A DNA stretch of 64,000 bases from Saprospirales bacterium (GCA_016703765.1 JADJBL010000010.1:1-64000); one strand, 5' to 3'; positions 1 through 9,583 are shown, numbered from the stretch's first letter. Program-made: numbers and translations. The notes: generated by a model not told the origin, from the letters alone.

Positions 1-745
1 GCGTGGCAAAGCTGTGCCGCAGGGTGTGAACCGTGGCATAAGGATTGATCCCCGACTTGATTTTCGCTTTGGTGAAAATATTCTGTACGCTGCGTTCCGA
101 ATAGGGGCCTCCGTTCGCCCCTTCAAATACCCATTCCACCGGCTTGTATAGTGCGAAATATACTTCCAGTTTCTGGAACGCCTTTTCCGAAAGAATGGTG
201 CAACGGTCCTTTTCCCTTTCCCTCCTCTGATGAATATTCGGTGTTTCTCCGCTTGCAAGTCCAGGATGCGCAACCTCAACACCTCGCCCAGACGCAATCC
301 TGCCGAATATACCAGCATTAAAATACAACGGTGCTTGAAATTGTCCGTCAGCCTGGAGCAAACGTTCTACCTCCCGCTCGGTCAGGACATGCGGCAGCTT
401 TTGCGCCCGCTTTGGCCGGATGATGTCTATTACCTTCTCCTCTTGCCCCACTACCTCACAATAGAACATTTTGATAGCGCTCAGAATTTGATTTTGCTGC
501 GACTCAGAAATGCCCTTTTCTTTAATCAACCGGAATATATACTCGTCTATCTGCTTCCGGGTAAGCTGACTGGGTTTGATCTCGTTATAATACCGGATGA
601 ACTGGCGGAAACAGCCTTTGTAGGCTTTGACGGCCTTTCGCGGATGAAGCGCAATGTCAATGACCGGCTGCGGCTCGGCTGCAATGGTATTAAAATAGGT
701 CGGGAAGTAATTAGATGGAGCGTTTACAACATAGGGTTCGGCCAT
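1..745 (-). pseudogene. Tyrosine recombinase (XerC/D-like phage integrase), truncated by the window edge, two compensating frameshifts
   Basis: This is a site-specific recombinase read leftward from ATG 745 (MAEPYVVN); an in-frame stop lies just upstream at about 755. The N-terminal SAM-like core-binding domain covers roughly residues 30-130. The catalytic domain begins near LPHVLTEREVERLL and reaches the HTLRHSFAT box at the window edge, so the catalytic Tyr lies outside. The frame stays open throughout. However, between about 346 and 213 the conserved box I (YSAGLRLGEVL, carrying the first catalytic Arg) is found only in another frame. A one-base gain near 346 and a one-base loss near 213 therefore cancel each other. 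As written, the protein has about 45 nonsense residues in place of box I and would be inactive. Either the gene is decayed or two sequencing errors are present. The family assignment is firm. Confidence 0.8.
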
Positions 746-799
746 ATCCTCAATTTATATCTAAAAAGATGGAAGCCCCTAAAATTAACCCTATTTATA

Positions 800-2497
800 T
801 TAAACAACCAAACCTTTTTGCAAAAATTTATTTCGCCCGCCCAAAAACCACAAACCCATTCTTCCTAAAAACCTCCTCCAACCCGCTTCCCCCTTCAATC
901 GATCCGCCTTGTGCACCTTGGTAACTAAATACACCTCCCGGTCCACAGGCCCGGGCAATAACCACTCGTAATCATATTGGTTCGGATCGCCCCCCGGCTG
1001 TTTCCGGGAATAAAACAAATGGGCGTAGCTCTTGAATCCCACCGTTTTAATATATACCTCTTTTCCCTGCTGCGATTCGTAAAACTCGATCGCCGCGCGT
1101 TGGGAGTACCCCTCCACCCGGCCCACAAAAAAGATTAGGCCCAGTTGAAGGAAAATCGCGGCGCCTATGAATACCAAAGTAACCACTTTCCGGGAAATCG
1201 CAATTTCATGAAAGACCAACCAACTAACTGACCAACAAACTAAAATATCCCGGGAATTACCTCCCACCAGTCCATCGCACCTCCGCCTCCAAATTGGCCA
1301 GCGCAAACGGATCCTTGGCGAGCAAGGGCTTTATCAGCTCGATATTATTTCCAGCAATGGCTGCTGCAATAGCGAAAAAAGAAATAACCAATCCCGCGAT
1401 CCCCAATCCCCACACAATCCCTTTCGGCAGCGGCCTGGCTGCCGAGACATACCTGAATAGGGTAGTGGCCCCCAAATAAGTGATCGGGAAATACGCCAGC
1501 GAGGAATAATGCACGATCTTCGATTTTACGATCGAAAACAGGATCAATACCACCCAAAATAATATCGCCATCCACCAGCGGAAATCGCGGCCGCGCTCGC
1601 CCTCGATCTGCGAACGCCGGAGCGCCGAAATGGCGAAAATAGAAGCGGGAAAACAACCCAATAGCAATACGAACACATGATACCCCGGTATCCCACCATG
1701 CCCAGCATCCGGAGTGCTGAAAAGCCGTATCTGGTATCTGATAAAGGTCTCGATAAACCAGGGACCGTTTTGCAAATATTCATACCCGAACCACAGCCCC
1801 GGCGCCAACAAGGCAAATAACCCAAGGATTACTAAGTCTGTAAGTTTTAAGGGCCATTCGAAACGCCCCGAAACCCAACTAAATAAACCCAACAACCCCA
1901 CCCCGGTATCAAGATCCCCACAGGGCCTTTGGTCAAGACCGCCAAACCAAACAACACCCCGAACCGGCAAAATAGAGCCAAGTCGCCGGCCCGCGCTCCT
2001 CCAATCCCTTCCTCCTCCAAAACCCCAAAATAAATACGTACAGCCCCAGAAAAATAAACAGGTTGAACCAGGGGTCGATGATGCCGCTCTTGAAATACAG
2101 GTGGGGGAGGAGCGAACCGAAATAAGCCATCCCCCAGATCCAGCCGAAGGGCTTGCCGTGCAGGTGGTTGCCCATGCGGTAGAGCAGCGCCAATGTGAGC
2201 ATCCCGCACACGGCGTTCGGGAAACGGGCCGCATACTCGCCCACGCCCCCACAGCTTCATCGACAGGGCCTGCATCCAGATAAAGAGGGGAGGCTTCTCC
2301 CAAAAGGGCTTGAAGTTGATCTGCACCTGCCCGTAGTTGCCCGTGAGGATCATCTCCCGCGCGCACTCGGCGAAGTTGATCTCGTCCCAGTCGAAGAGGT
2401 GCACTCCCCCCAGGAAGGGCAGGAAGAACAGGGCCCCGAGCAGGACCAGCGTCCAGCCGGAAAAGATCAGTTCCTTGGAGCGGAGGGTTTTGCCCAT
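800..2497 (-). pseudogene. GT39-type (ArnT/PMT-like) membrane glycosyltransferase, broken by about five frameshifts
   Basis: Pieces in all three reverse frames line up end to end into one polytopic glycosyltransferase of about 565 residues, the usual size for the family. The N-terminus (from ATG 2497) carries the acidic loop motif FDWDEINFAECARE and FWEKPPLFIW. It is followed by GEYAARFPNAV, GVLFGLAVLTKGP, a long hydrophobic stretch with KSKIVHYSSLAYFP, and a C-terminal soluble tail with GFKSYAHLFYSRK. Frame changes fall near 2248 (a C5 run), 1962, 1860, 1264 and 1250. Family members transfer sugars from polyprenyl-phosphate donors on the outer face of the inner membrane; the substrate is unknown. 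The first 30 bases overlap the end of the pseudouridine synthase gene. A tandem word array sits at about 1205-1245, near the last shifts. Confidence 0.75.
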
Positions 2498-3204
2498 TTG
2501 CGCAGTTGATTTAATACGGCCGCAAAATCTTTCGGCAAGGCGGATTCAAATTCCATCCTCTCGCCGGTCTCGGGGTGATTGAAACTCAATTTCCAGGAGT
2601 GAAGGGTGGTGCGGATCATCAGCGGCCGCTCTTCCTGGTATTTGCCGAGATGGAATTTTCGCAGCTTTATTTCCGAAAGGAAAAACGCCTCCCGCTGCCC
2701 GTATAAGCTGTCGACCGCCAGTGGATGCCCGCTATGCGCGAAATGCACCCGGATCTGATGGGTCCGCCCGGTCTGGATATCGGCCTCCACGAGGGTATAG
2801 CCTTTGTATCGCTCCAATACCTTATACAGCGTCAGCGAGGCCTTGCCCCGGCTTTTGATCTCCATTTTCCCCGGCGTCGAAAGGCTCTCCCCGATGGGCA
2901 GGTCGATCCGCCCTTCTTCTTCCATGACCTGCCCCTCCACCAGCGCCAGATAGTGCTTCGTCACCTCCCGGTTTTCAAACGCCATCGACAATACCCGGTG
3001 CGCCTCCCGCGTCTTGGCAAATACCATGATCCCCGAGGTCTCCCGGTCGAGCCGGTGCACGGTGAATATTTCCTCCCGGCCCTCGCGCAGCAGGTCCAGC
3101 ATATTCTCCCTCTCCGAAGAGAAGCGATCGGGGATGCTGAGCAGGCCGGCGGGCTTTTCGACTACTATTAGGGATTGGTCTTCGAATATTATTATCATCG
3201 TCAA
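2467..3204 (-). CDS. RluA-family pseudouridine synthase
   Basis: This 245-residue protein isomerises uridine to pseudouridine in rRNA or tRNA. The catalytic signature HRLDRETSGIMVFAKT is at about residues 49-64, with the Asp as catalytic nucleophile. GRTHQIRVHFAHSGHPLAVD, the second conserved RluA block, follows near residue 145. No S4 domain precedes the catalytic domain, which resembles the short RluA/TruC-like subgroup. The next methionine (Met3 of MTMIII) could equally be the start. The gene overlaps the start of the glycosyltransferase gene by about 30 bases, so the two were probably co-transcribed. The exact RNA target cannot be read from the sequence. Confidence 0.9.
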   Translation of the reverse strand: MTMIIIFEDQSLIVVEKPAGLLSIPDRFSSERENMLDLLREGREEIFTVHRLDRETSGIMVFAKTREAHRVLSMAFENREVTKHYLALVEGQVMEEEGRIDLPIGESLSTPGKMEIKSRGKASLTLYKVLERYKGYTLVEADIQTGRTHQIRVHFAHSGHPLAVDSLYGQREAFFLSEIKLRKFHLGKYQEERPLMIRTTLHSWKLSFNHPETGERMEFESALPKDFAAVLNQLRKWAKPSAPRN

Positions 3205-3217
3205 TTGGCATTTTTTT

Positions 3218-3294
3218 ACCGCAAAGACGCTAAGGACGCTAAGATGGCGTGGATGTTCTTTGCGTTTTTCTTTGCGCCTTTGCGTCTTAGCGGT
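3218..3294. repeat. Palindromic intergenic element, ACCGCAAAG family
   Basis: The left arm ACCGCAAAGACGCTAAGG and the right arm (reverse complement ACCGCTAAGACGCAAAGG) can form a long imperfect stem. The arms are built from variants of the 9-mer GACGCTAAG / GGCGCAAAG. A second copy of the same family is at 13261-13338. The element fills the gap between the pseudouridine synthase start and the end of the glycosyltransferase gene. Confidence 0.8.
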
Positions 3295-3309
3295 TTATTT
3301 TTTTCAAGG

Positions 3310-4383
3310 TTAGAAGGAAAGGCTTTTAAAATACCGTCTCGCCTTCACAAAATACGCCCAAACCACGCTCCCCTTATAAATCCCCGAGGTCTCCATCTTC
3401 CCGTGAATGCTCACCTTCTGGATCAACTCTTCATAATGCCTCCGATCCTTCCAGATGGCGCCCATGATGGGGTAAAAATGCCAGTGCGCATTAATGACGG
3501 AGAAAATATGCCCCTTTTTCCCCTGCACCATAAAAAGCATCCCCGCCAGCCCGTCCATCACCAGCCGCAAGGGGAGGAGCCAGAGCAGCTTCGATACGGG
3601 CTCGTTCTTCCAAAGGGTGATGAGGCTGTTGCGGAAATTGAGGTAGGTCTTTCGCGGCGAATGGTAGTCCAGCGTGCCGCCGCCCATGTGGTAGACGACC
3701 GATTGAGGCACGGCCAGTATCTTGTACCCCGCCCTTTTCATCCGCCAGCACAGGTCGATCTCCTCCAGATGGGCGAAGTAGCGGGGATCGAAACCGCCCA
3801 GTTGCCGGAATAGCGAGGCCCGCACGCAAAACGCGGCGCCGGAGGCCCAAAAAAGCGTCTGGTTCTTGTCGTATTGGCCTTCGTCTTTTTCTACCGTCCC
3901 GAAAATGCGGCCGCGGCAAAAGGGGTAGCCCAGGCTGTCCATCCAGCCGCCCGCCGCCCCGGCGTATTCGAAATGGTCGCGGCGATGGTAGTCCAGTATC
4001 TTGGGCTGAGCTGCTGCGGCCTTGGGGTCTTTATCCATTTCCTTGATGAGCTGGGTCAACCAGCCGGGGGTGACCTCCACGTCGGTGTTCAATAGCACGT
4101 AATAATCGGCGTCCACGTGCTCCAGGGCGCGGTTGTAGCCGCCGGCGTACCCGTAGTTTTCGGGCAGTTCGATGATTTGTACTTCGGGAAATTGATCGCG
4201 CACCAGCTCGGCCGAACCGTCGGAAGAGCCGTTGTCGGCCACATAGACTTCCTGATTGGGGTAATCGGCTGCCAGCACGGAGGGCAGGAGCTGGTGGAGC
4301 AGGCCCTTCGTGTTGTAGTTGAGCAGCACTACCGCGACCCTAGGCCATTCTTTTTTTTTTGAAAAGGGGATGTCGTATGCCAC
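3310..4383 (-). CDS. Family 2 glycosyltransferase, in frame with the end of RibF
   Basis: This GT-A fold glycosyltransferase resembles rhamnosyl-/cell-wall glycosyltransferases. It shows VAVVLLNYNTKG near its start, DNGSSDGS, the metal-binding LLNTDVEVT, and GAAFCVRASLFRQLGGFDPRYFAHLEEIDLCWR, typical of the family; a hydrophobic stretch near the C-terminus may bind membrane. The start is uncertain because the reading frame is open upstream through the riboflavin kinase domain. I place it at GTG 4383, before an A10 tract (4351-4360 on the opposite strand) that codes for the lysines preceding EWPRVAVV. One base fewer or more in the tract would end RibF within about 10 codons and separate the genes. 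The role is probably in cell-surface glycan assembly; acceptor and donor are unknown. Confidence 0.8.
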   Translation of the reverse strand: MAYDIPFSKKKEWPRVAVVLLNYNTKGLLHQLLPSVLAADYPNQEVYVADNGSSDGSAELVRDQFPEVQIIELPENYGYAGGYNRALEHVDADYYVLLNTDVEVTPGWLTQLIKEMDKDPKAAAAQPKILDYHRRDHFEYAGAAGGWMDSLGYPFCRGRIFGTVEKDEGQYDKNQTLFWASGAAFCVRASLFRQLGGFDPRYFAHLEEIDLCWRMKRAGYKILAVPQSVVYHMGGGTLDYHSPRKTYLNFRNSLITLWKNEPVSKLLWLLPLRLVMDGLAGMLFMVQGKKGHIFSVINAHWHFYPIMGAIWKDRRHYEELIQKVSIHGKMETSGIYKGSVVWAYFVKARRYFKSLSF

Positions 4384-5317
4384 CGCCCGTTGAAGCGCCA
4401 ATCCGGAGGCCGCTTTGTCTTTCACCAATTGCTCCTTCAGCCCTTCGAGGTTTTCAAAGGTCTGGTCGCCCCGCACGTGCGCGACGAGTTCCACCCGGAG
4501 GCGATCGCCGTAGATATCTTTGTTGAAATCGAAAATATTGACCTCGATGCTCCGGGCCTTTTTGCCCGGCAGCGTAGGCCGGCTGCCGATATAGAGCATC
4601 CCCCCGTAGCGGCTTTGCTGGTGATGCACCCATACGGCGTACACCCCGTCGGGCGGGATGAGCTTGTGGGGCTGGGATATTTCGATATTGGCCGTGGGAA
4701 AACCCAGGTCCGACCCGATCCGATTGCCGCGCACCACCGTGCCCGACAAAAGGAAAATAATGCTCCATAAAGCGGGCCGCCGTCTCCACCGAGCCCTGAT
4801 CGACTGCATTGCGGATCTTGGTAGAGCTCACTGCGAGATTATCTACTTCCAGTTTTTCGATCTCTTTTACTTCGAATCCCAGCTTTTCGCTATACCATTT
4901 CAAATAGTTGATATCGCCCTGCCTATTGAGCCCGAAGCGGTGGTCGTAGCCGATCACCACGCATTTGGGATGCAGGCGGCCATAAAGGAATTTTTCCACA
5001 TACTCGTCCGCGCTCCACTGCGAAAACTCCACCGTAAACGGCGCCACCACCAGGTGGTCGATGCCCAACTGCTCCAGCAACAGGATCTTTTCATCCGTCG
5101 TGGTGAGCAATTTGAGGCTGTCGTCCTTCGGGTAAATGATCTGCCGCGGATGGGGATGAAAAGTAACCACCACGCTCTCCCCATCTTCCTCCCTCGCTTT
5201 TTCGATCACCATTTCGAGTATCCGCTTATGCCCGCTGTGGACGCCGTCGAACGAGCCGATGGTGACCACGGCGTTCCGAAATACAGGCAATTCGTTTAGA
5301 TCGTGGTGTACTTGCAT
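4384..5317 (-). CDS. ribF: Bifunctional riboflavin kinase / FAD synthetase RibF, one frameshift
   Basis: RibF converts riboflavin to FMN and then FAD in the cytoplasm. The FAD synthetase half starts at ATG 5317 and shows TIGSFDGVHSGHKRIL, TFHPHPRQIIYP, VIGYDHRFGLNRQGD and SSTKIRNAV. The riboflavin kinase half (LSGTVVRGNRIGSDLGFPTANI, PDGVYAVW, EVNIFDFNKDIYGDRLRVELV) is in another frame. The switch is at about 4753, where removing one C from TTTTCCTTTTG restores YFLLSGT. RibF is normally essential, so a sequencing error is the likelier cause. The kinase half continues in frame into the downstream glycosyltransferase, and the boundary given here is my estimate. A TAGCTTTG promoter element lies only about 8 bases before the ATG. 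Confidence 0.85.
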
Positions 5318-5324
5318 AGCGTTG

Positions 5325-5332
5325 CAAAGCTA
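5325..5332 (-). promoter_or_regulatory. Candidate -7 element TAGCTTTG of ribF
   Basis: On the minus strand this octamer matches the Bacteroidota -7 consensus TAnnTTTG. It ends 7 bases before the ribF ATG, which would make the transcript leaderless or nearly so. No clear -33 TTTG is visible at the usual distance. Confidence 0.4.
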
Positions 5333-5386
5333 GGAATTTAAGGTGAATCTATGAGCGGGCATTCGGGCTTGCTCAGGGGAATTGGT

Positions 5387-5394
5387 TATATTTG
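5387..5394 (+). promoter_or_regulatory. Candidate -7 element TATATTTG of mutS
   Basis: This is an exact match to TAnnTTTG. Transcription would begin near 5401, just before the inverted word array. It therefore argues that the TTG at 5392, the first start available to the long open frame, is not used for mutS. Confidence 0.5.
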
Positions 5395-5401
5395 CTATCT
5401 G

Positions 5402-5498
5402 TAAAGTTTAGAAGGTTTAGAGGGTTTAGGAGGTTTAGAAAAAACGCCCTAAAACTAAACCTCCTAAACCCTCTAAACTACCTAAACCCTCTAAATTC
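5402..5498. repeat. Inverted array of the word GTTTAGAGG in the mutS leader
   Basis: Three or four tandem variants of GGTTTAGAGG are followed by a short A-rich loop and then by CCTCTAAAC-type reverse-complement copies. The pair AGAGGGTTTAGGAGGTTTAG / CTAAACCTCCTAAACCCTCT is exact over 20 bases. A transcript from the predicted promoter would carry this as a long hairpin before the MutS start codon. Confidence 0.8.
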
Positions 5499-5505
5499 AA
5501 AGAAA

Positions 5506-8166
5506 TTGTCACAGAAGATAACCCCTGCTGAAGGCCAAAGCGACGCCACGACGCCCCTCATGCAGCAATACTTCAAGGTAAAGTCCAAATACCCGGATGC
5601 GATCCTGCTCTTCCGGGTGGGCGATTTTTACGAAACCTTCGGAGAGGATGCGGTGAAAGCTTCCCATGTGCTCGGTATTGTGCTGACCAACCGCAACAAC
5701 GGCGGGAGCAAGGTCGAACTGGCCGGTTTCCCTCACCATTCCTTGGATATGTACTTGCCGCGGCTCGTGCGCGCCGGCTTTCGGGTGGCCATCTGCGACC
5801 AGCTGGAAAAACCGAGCCCCCTGAAAAAGATTGTCAAGCGGGGGGTGACGGAGATCGTGACCCCGGGGGTGGCGGTGGACGAAAAACTGCTCGACACCCG
5901 CTCCAATAACTACCTGGCCTCGATAGCCATCGGCAAAAACGAGGCGGTGGGCATCGCCTTCCTCGATATTTCCACCGGCGAATTCCTGGTCAGCGAGGGA
6001 GATTGGACCAACATCGAAAAGCTGCTCCAGAGCTTCAAACCCTCGGAGATACTTTACCCCAAATCGAGACAAAAGGACTTCGAACAGCGTTTCGGCGAAA
6101 AATTCTACTCCTTCCGCCTCGACGACTGGGTCTTTACCACCGATTTCGCCCGCGAAAAACTCCTGTTCCATTTCGATGTAGCCTCCCTCAAGGGATTCGG
6201 CATCGAGGATATGGAAATGGGCCAGATCGCAGCCGGCGCCGCCCTGCACTACCTGGCTACGACCGAGAATAAGAACCTCCAGCACATCAACGCCATCGGC
6301 CGCATTCAGTCGGATAAATACGTGTGGTTGGACCGATTCACCATCCGAAACCTCGAACTGATCCACCCCCAATTTGAAACGGGCGTGCCCCTGATCCAGA
6401 TCCTAGACCAGACTATTTCGCCCATGGGCGCCCGCCTGATGAAAAAATGGGTGGTGCTGCCCCTCACTTCCATCCCCGAGATCGAGGCACGGCTGGAAGT
6501 GGTCGACTATTTGCTCAAAAACCAGGTAACGGTCGAAGAAGCCGAAGGACATATCCGGCAGATGGGCGACCTGGAAAGGCTCATCTCCAAAGTGCCGATG
6601 GGGAAGGTCAATCCCCGCGAGGTGGTGCAATTGCGCAGAGCCCTGGAGGCGGTCGAGCCGCTGCGGACACTCCTCATGGCCACCGGGCTGCCTTACTTGT
6701 TGAAAATGGGCGACAGCCTCAACCCCTGCACCGGCCTGCAATCCATCATCCGGGAGCAGCTCGTCGACGAGCCGCCGGTGAACCTGGCCAAGGGCGGCGT
6801 GTTCCGCAGCGGCTTCCACGCCGAGCTCGACGACCTGCGCCATACGATTTTGCACAGCAAGGACCTACTGCTGGAAATTCAGGTAAAAGAGGCCAAACGC
6901 ACCGGCATCGACAACCTGAAGATCGGCTACAATTCGGTGTTTGGGTACTACCTCGAAGTCACGAATAAATACAAGGACAAAAACCCCATCCCGGCCGACT
7001 GGACCCGCAAACAGACCCTCACCAACGCGGAGCGCTATATCACCGACGAACTCAAGCACCTCGAAGATAAGATCCTCGGCGCCGAGGAGCGCATCCTCGA
7101 GCTGGAACAGCAGCTTTTCGAGCAACTGGTCCACGGGCTGAACGACTACATCCAGCCCGTGCAGCACAACGCCGCCTGGGTGGCGCGGCTGGATTGCCTG
7201 ATGTCTTTTGCAAAAGTAGCGGGGAAATATAGATACGTCCGGCCGCAGTTCGACGAGGGGCTGGGGATCGATATCAAAGGCGGCCGCCACCCGGTGATTG
7301 AGCAGCGCCTGCAACTGGGAGAGGATTTCATCCCCAACGATGTGTACCTCGACGGCGAGGAGCAGCAGATCCTGATGATCACCGGCCCGAACATGTCGGG
7401 CAAATCGGCCCTGCTGCGCCAAACCGCCCTGATCTGCCTCATGGCCCAGATGGGCTCATTCGTCCCCGCCACGCAAGCGCGCATAGGCCTGTTCGACAAG
7501 GTGTTCACCCGCGTGGGCGCCTCCGACAACATCTCTTCCGGCGAATCGACTTTCATGGTGGAGATGAACGAAACGGCCACGATCATGAACAACATCTCCG
7601 ACCGCAGCCTCATCCTGCTCGACGAGATCGGCCGGGGCACCAGCACCTACGACGGCATTTCCATCGCCTGGTCCATCGCCGAGTTCCTGCACGACAACGG
7701 CTGGGCCAGGCCCAAGACCCTCTTCGCCACCCACTACCACGAGCTCAACGAACTGGCCAACCAGTTTCCCCGCGTGAAAAACTTCCACGTGTCTACGAAA
7801 GAGGTAGATAATAAGGTGTTGTTTCTCCGAAAACTCCAGCCCGGCGGCAGCCAGCACAGCTTCGGCATCCACGTGGCCCGCATGGCGGGCATGCCCAAGA
7901 CCATCGTCGAACGCGCCAACGACATTTTGGAACAACTGGAACAAAAACACATCGGAAACGAGGAGACCATAGAGGAAGGCGCCGTCAAGGCCCGCAAGCC
8001 GCGCACCGATCAACTCTCGCGCACCCTCCAGCTCAGCATCTTCGAAACGGCCGATCCCCTGGCCGGAAAATTGCGCGAAGCCATCCTATCCCTCGACCTC
8101 AACGGGATGACCCCCATCGATTGCATGATCAAATTGCAGGAGTGGAAGAAGTGGATTGGAGAGTAG
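5506..8166 (+). CDS. mutS: DNA mismatch repair protein MutS
   Basis: MutS binds mismatches and, with ATP, recruits MutL. The mismatch-recognition domain is marked by TPLMQQYFKVKSKYPDAILL and FRVGDFYETFGEDA, containing the Phe-x-Glu wedge (FYETF). The connector, lever and clamp domains follow, then the ATPase with Walker A TGPNMSGKS at about 7381, SSGESTFMVEM, the Walker B stretch LILLDEIGRGTSTYDG, and ATHYHEL. Length is about 886 residues from the TTG at 5506. The frame is open back to a TTG at 5392, but that codon lies inside the predicted -7 box and the next 37 codons are simply the repeat array read through. I therefore prefer TTG 5506 or the ATG at about 5560. The gene is divergent from ribF and convergent with ffh. 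Confidence 0.93.
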   Translation: MSQKITPAEGQSDATTPLMQQYFKVKSKYPDAILLFRVGDFYETFGEDAVKASHVLGIVLTNRNNGGSKVELAGFPHHSLDMYLPRLVRAGFRVAICDQLEKPSPLKKIVKRGVTEIVTPGVAVDEKLLDTRSNNYLASIAIGKNEAVGIAFLDISTGEFLVSEGDWTNIEKLLQSFKPSEILYPKSRQKDFEQRFGEKFYSFRLDDWVFTTDFAREKLLFHFDVASLKGFGIEDMEMGQIAAGAALHYLATTENKNLQHINAIGRIQSDKYVWLDRFTIRNLELIHPQFETGVPLIQILDQTISPMGARLMKKWVVLPLTSIPEIEARLEVVDYLLKNQVTVEEAEGHIRQMGDLERLISKVPMGKVNPREVVQLRRALEAVEPLRTLLMATGLPYLLKMGDSLNPCTGLQSIIREQLVDEPPVNLAKGGVFRSGFHAELDDLRHTILHSKDLLLEIQVKEAKRTGIDNLKIGYNSVFGYYLEVTNKYKDKNPIPADWTRKQTLTNAERYITDELKHLEDKILGAEERILELEQQLFEQLVHGLNDYIQPVQHNAAWVARLDCLMSFAKVAGKYRYVRPQFDEGLGIDIKGGRHPVIEQRLQLGEDFIPNDVYLDGEEQQILMITGPNMSGKSALLRQTALICLMAQMGSFVPATQARIGLFDKVFTRVGASDNISSGESTFMVEMNETATIMNNISDRSLILLDEIGRGTSTYDGISIAWSIAEFLHDNGWARPKTLFATHYHELNELANQFPRVKNFHVSTKEVDNKVLFLRKLQPGGSQHSFGIHVARMAGMPKTIVERANDILEQLEQKHIGNEETIEEGAVKARKPRTDQLSRTLQLSIFETADPLAGKLREAILSLDLNGMTPIDCMIKLQEWKKWIGE

Positions 8167-8239
8167 TTCAGTTTTTAGGTCTTTTCCGCCCGATAACACA
8201 ATCCTTTCAACTAGAGACGCGAAAAATCAAAACTAAAAA

Positions 8240-9583
8240 CTAAAATGGTTTGCGTCCTTTCATCGCCCCCATCCCCGGCATCCCCATCATATTGCTGGTG
8301 GTCATCTTGTGCATCATCTTGCGCATCTGATCGAACTGCTTGATAAACATGTTGATCTCGTTCAGGTCGCGTCCGCAGCCTGCGGCGATGCGCTGCTTGC
8401 GGCTCATGTTGAGCAGCTCCGGGTCGGCCCGTTCGGTGGGCGTCATGGAGTAGATGATGGATTCTATTTTGGAAAAGGCCTTGTCGTCGATATCCAGATC
8501 GCGGGTCATTTTGCTCATGCCGGGGATCATGTTCATGAGGCCCTTGAGGTCGCCCATGCGCTTGATCTGGTTAATCTGGCTGAGGAAGTCGTTGAAGTCG
8601 AACTTGTTTTTCTTGATCTTCTTCTCCAGGCGCTTGGCCTCCGTCTCGTCGAATTGCGACTGCGCGCGCTCGACGAAGGACACGATATCGCCCATGCCCA
8701 GGATGCGCTGGGCCATCCGGTCGGGGTAGAACACGTCGAGGGTGTCGAGTTTCTCGCCTTCGCTGACGAATTTGATGGGCTTGCCCACGGTGTATTTGAT
8801 CGACAGGGCCGCTCCGCCGCGGGTATCGCCGTCGAGTTTGGTGAGCACGACGCCTTCGTAGTTGAGCAGGTCGTGGAAGGCCTTGGCGGTGTTGACGGCG
8901 TCCTGGCCGGTCATGGAGTCGACCACGAAGAGGGTTTCGTTGGGCAGGATGGCCTCCTTGATCCGGGAGATCTCCTTCATCATCTCCTCGTCGACCGCCA
9001 AACGGCCGGCCGTATCGACGATGACCACGTCGAATCCGTGGTCCTGCGCGTGCTTGATTGAGCGGATGGCGATTTCCACCGGATTCTTGTTATCTACTTC
9101 GGAAAACACCGGCACGCCGATCTGCTCGCCCAATACCTTGAGCTGGTCGATAGCCGCGGGACGGTACACGTCGCAGGCTACGAGCAGGGGCTTCTTCTTG
9201 CGCTGGTTTTTGAGAAAATTGGCCAGCTTGGCGGAGAAGGTGGTCTTGCCGGAGCCTTGCAACCCCGCGATGAGCACCACGGCCGGATTGCCCTTGAGGT
9301 TGAGCTCCTGGGCCTGCCCGCCCATCAGTTGGATGAGCTCGTCCATGACGATCTTCACCATCAGCTCGCCGGGCTTGACGGATTTGAGGATGTTCTCCGT
9401 GCCGAGCGCTTTGTCCTTGATGGCGTCGGTAAAATCCTTCGATATTTTGTAGTTGACATCGGCCGCCACCAGCGCCCTCCGGATCTCCTTGATGGACTCG
9501 GCGATGTTCAGTTCGGTAAGCTTATGTTCCCCGCGCAGGGTCTTTAACGCGCCTTCCAGGCGATCGCTTAAACTCTCAAACAT
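8240..9583 (-). CDS. ffh: Signal recognition particle protein Ffh
   Basis: Ffh is the SRP54 GTPase that binds 4.5S RNA and signal sequences and delivers ribosomes to FtsY at the inner membrane. The N domain leads to the G domain with P-loop GLQGSGKTT (residues 107-115), DTAGRL, and TKLDGDTRGGAAL. The C-terminal M domain has the RNA-binding MSRKQRIAAGCG and a methionine-rich tail ending GMPGMGAMKGRKPF. At 447 residues it has the normal length and is intact. The leader directly before the ATG is an array of CAGTCAC-like words, and a TATATTTG -7 element sits at 9671-9678. It is convergent with mutS. Confidence 0.97.
   Translation of the reverse strand: MFESLSDRLEGALKTLRGEHKLTELNIAESIKEIRRALVAADVNYKISKDFTDAIKDKALGTENILKSVKPGELMVKIVMDELIQLMGGQAQELNLKGNPAVVLIAGLQGSGKTTFSAKLANFLKNQRKKKPLLVACDVYRPAAIDQLKVLGEQIGVPVFSEVDNKNPVEIAIRSIKHAQDHGFDVVIVDTAGRLAVDEEMMKEISRIKEAILPNETLFVVDSMTGQDAVNTAKAFHDLLNYEGVVLTKLDGDTRGGAALSIKYTVGKPIKFVSEGEKLDTLDVFYPDRMAQRILGMGDIVSFVERAQSQFDETEAKRLEKKIKKNKFDFNDFLSQINQIKRMGDLKGLMNMIPGMSKMTRDLDIDDKAFSKIESIIYSMTPTERADPELLNMSRKQRIAAGCGRDLNEINMFIKQFDQMRKMMHKMTTSNMMGMPGMGAMKGRKPF

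Noticed and set aside
230..868. A 212-residue plus-strand frame at the left edge
   Set aside because: It is antisense to the tyrosine recombinase, whose conserved boxes are unmistakable on the minus strand.
3175..3813. A plus-strand frame beginning in the ACCGCAAAG palindrome
   Set aside because: It runs antisense to the GT2 gene, and its first part is the translated palindrome.
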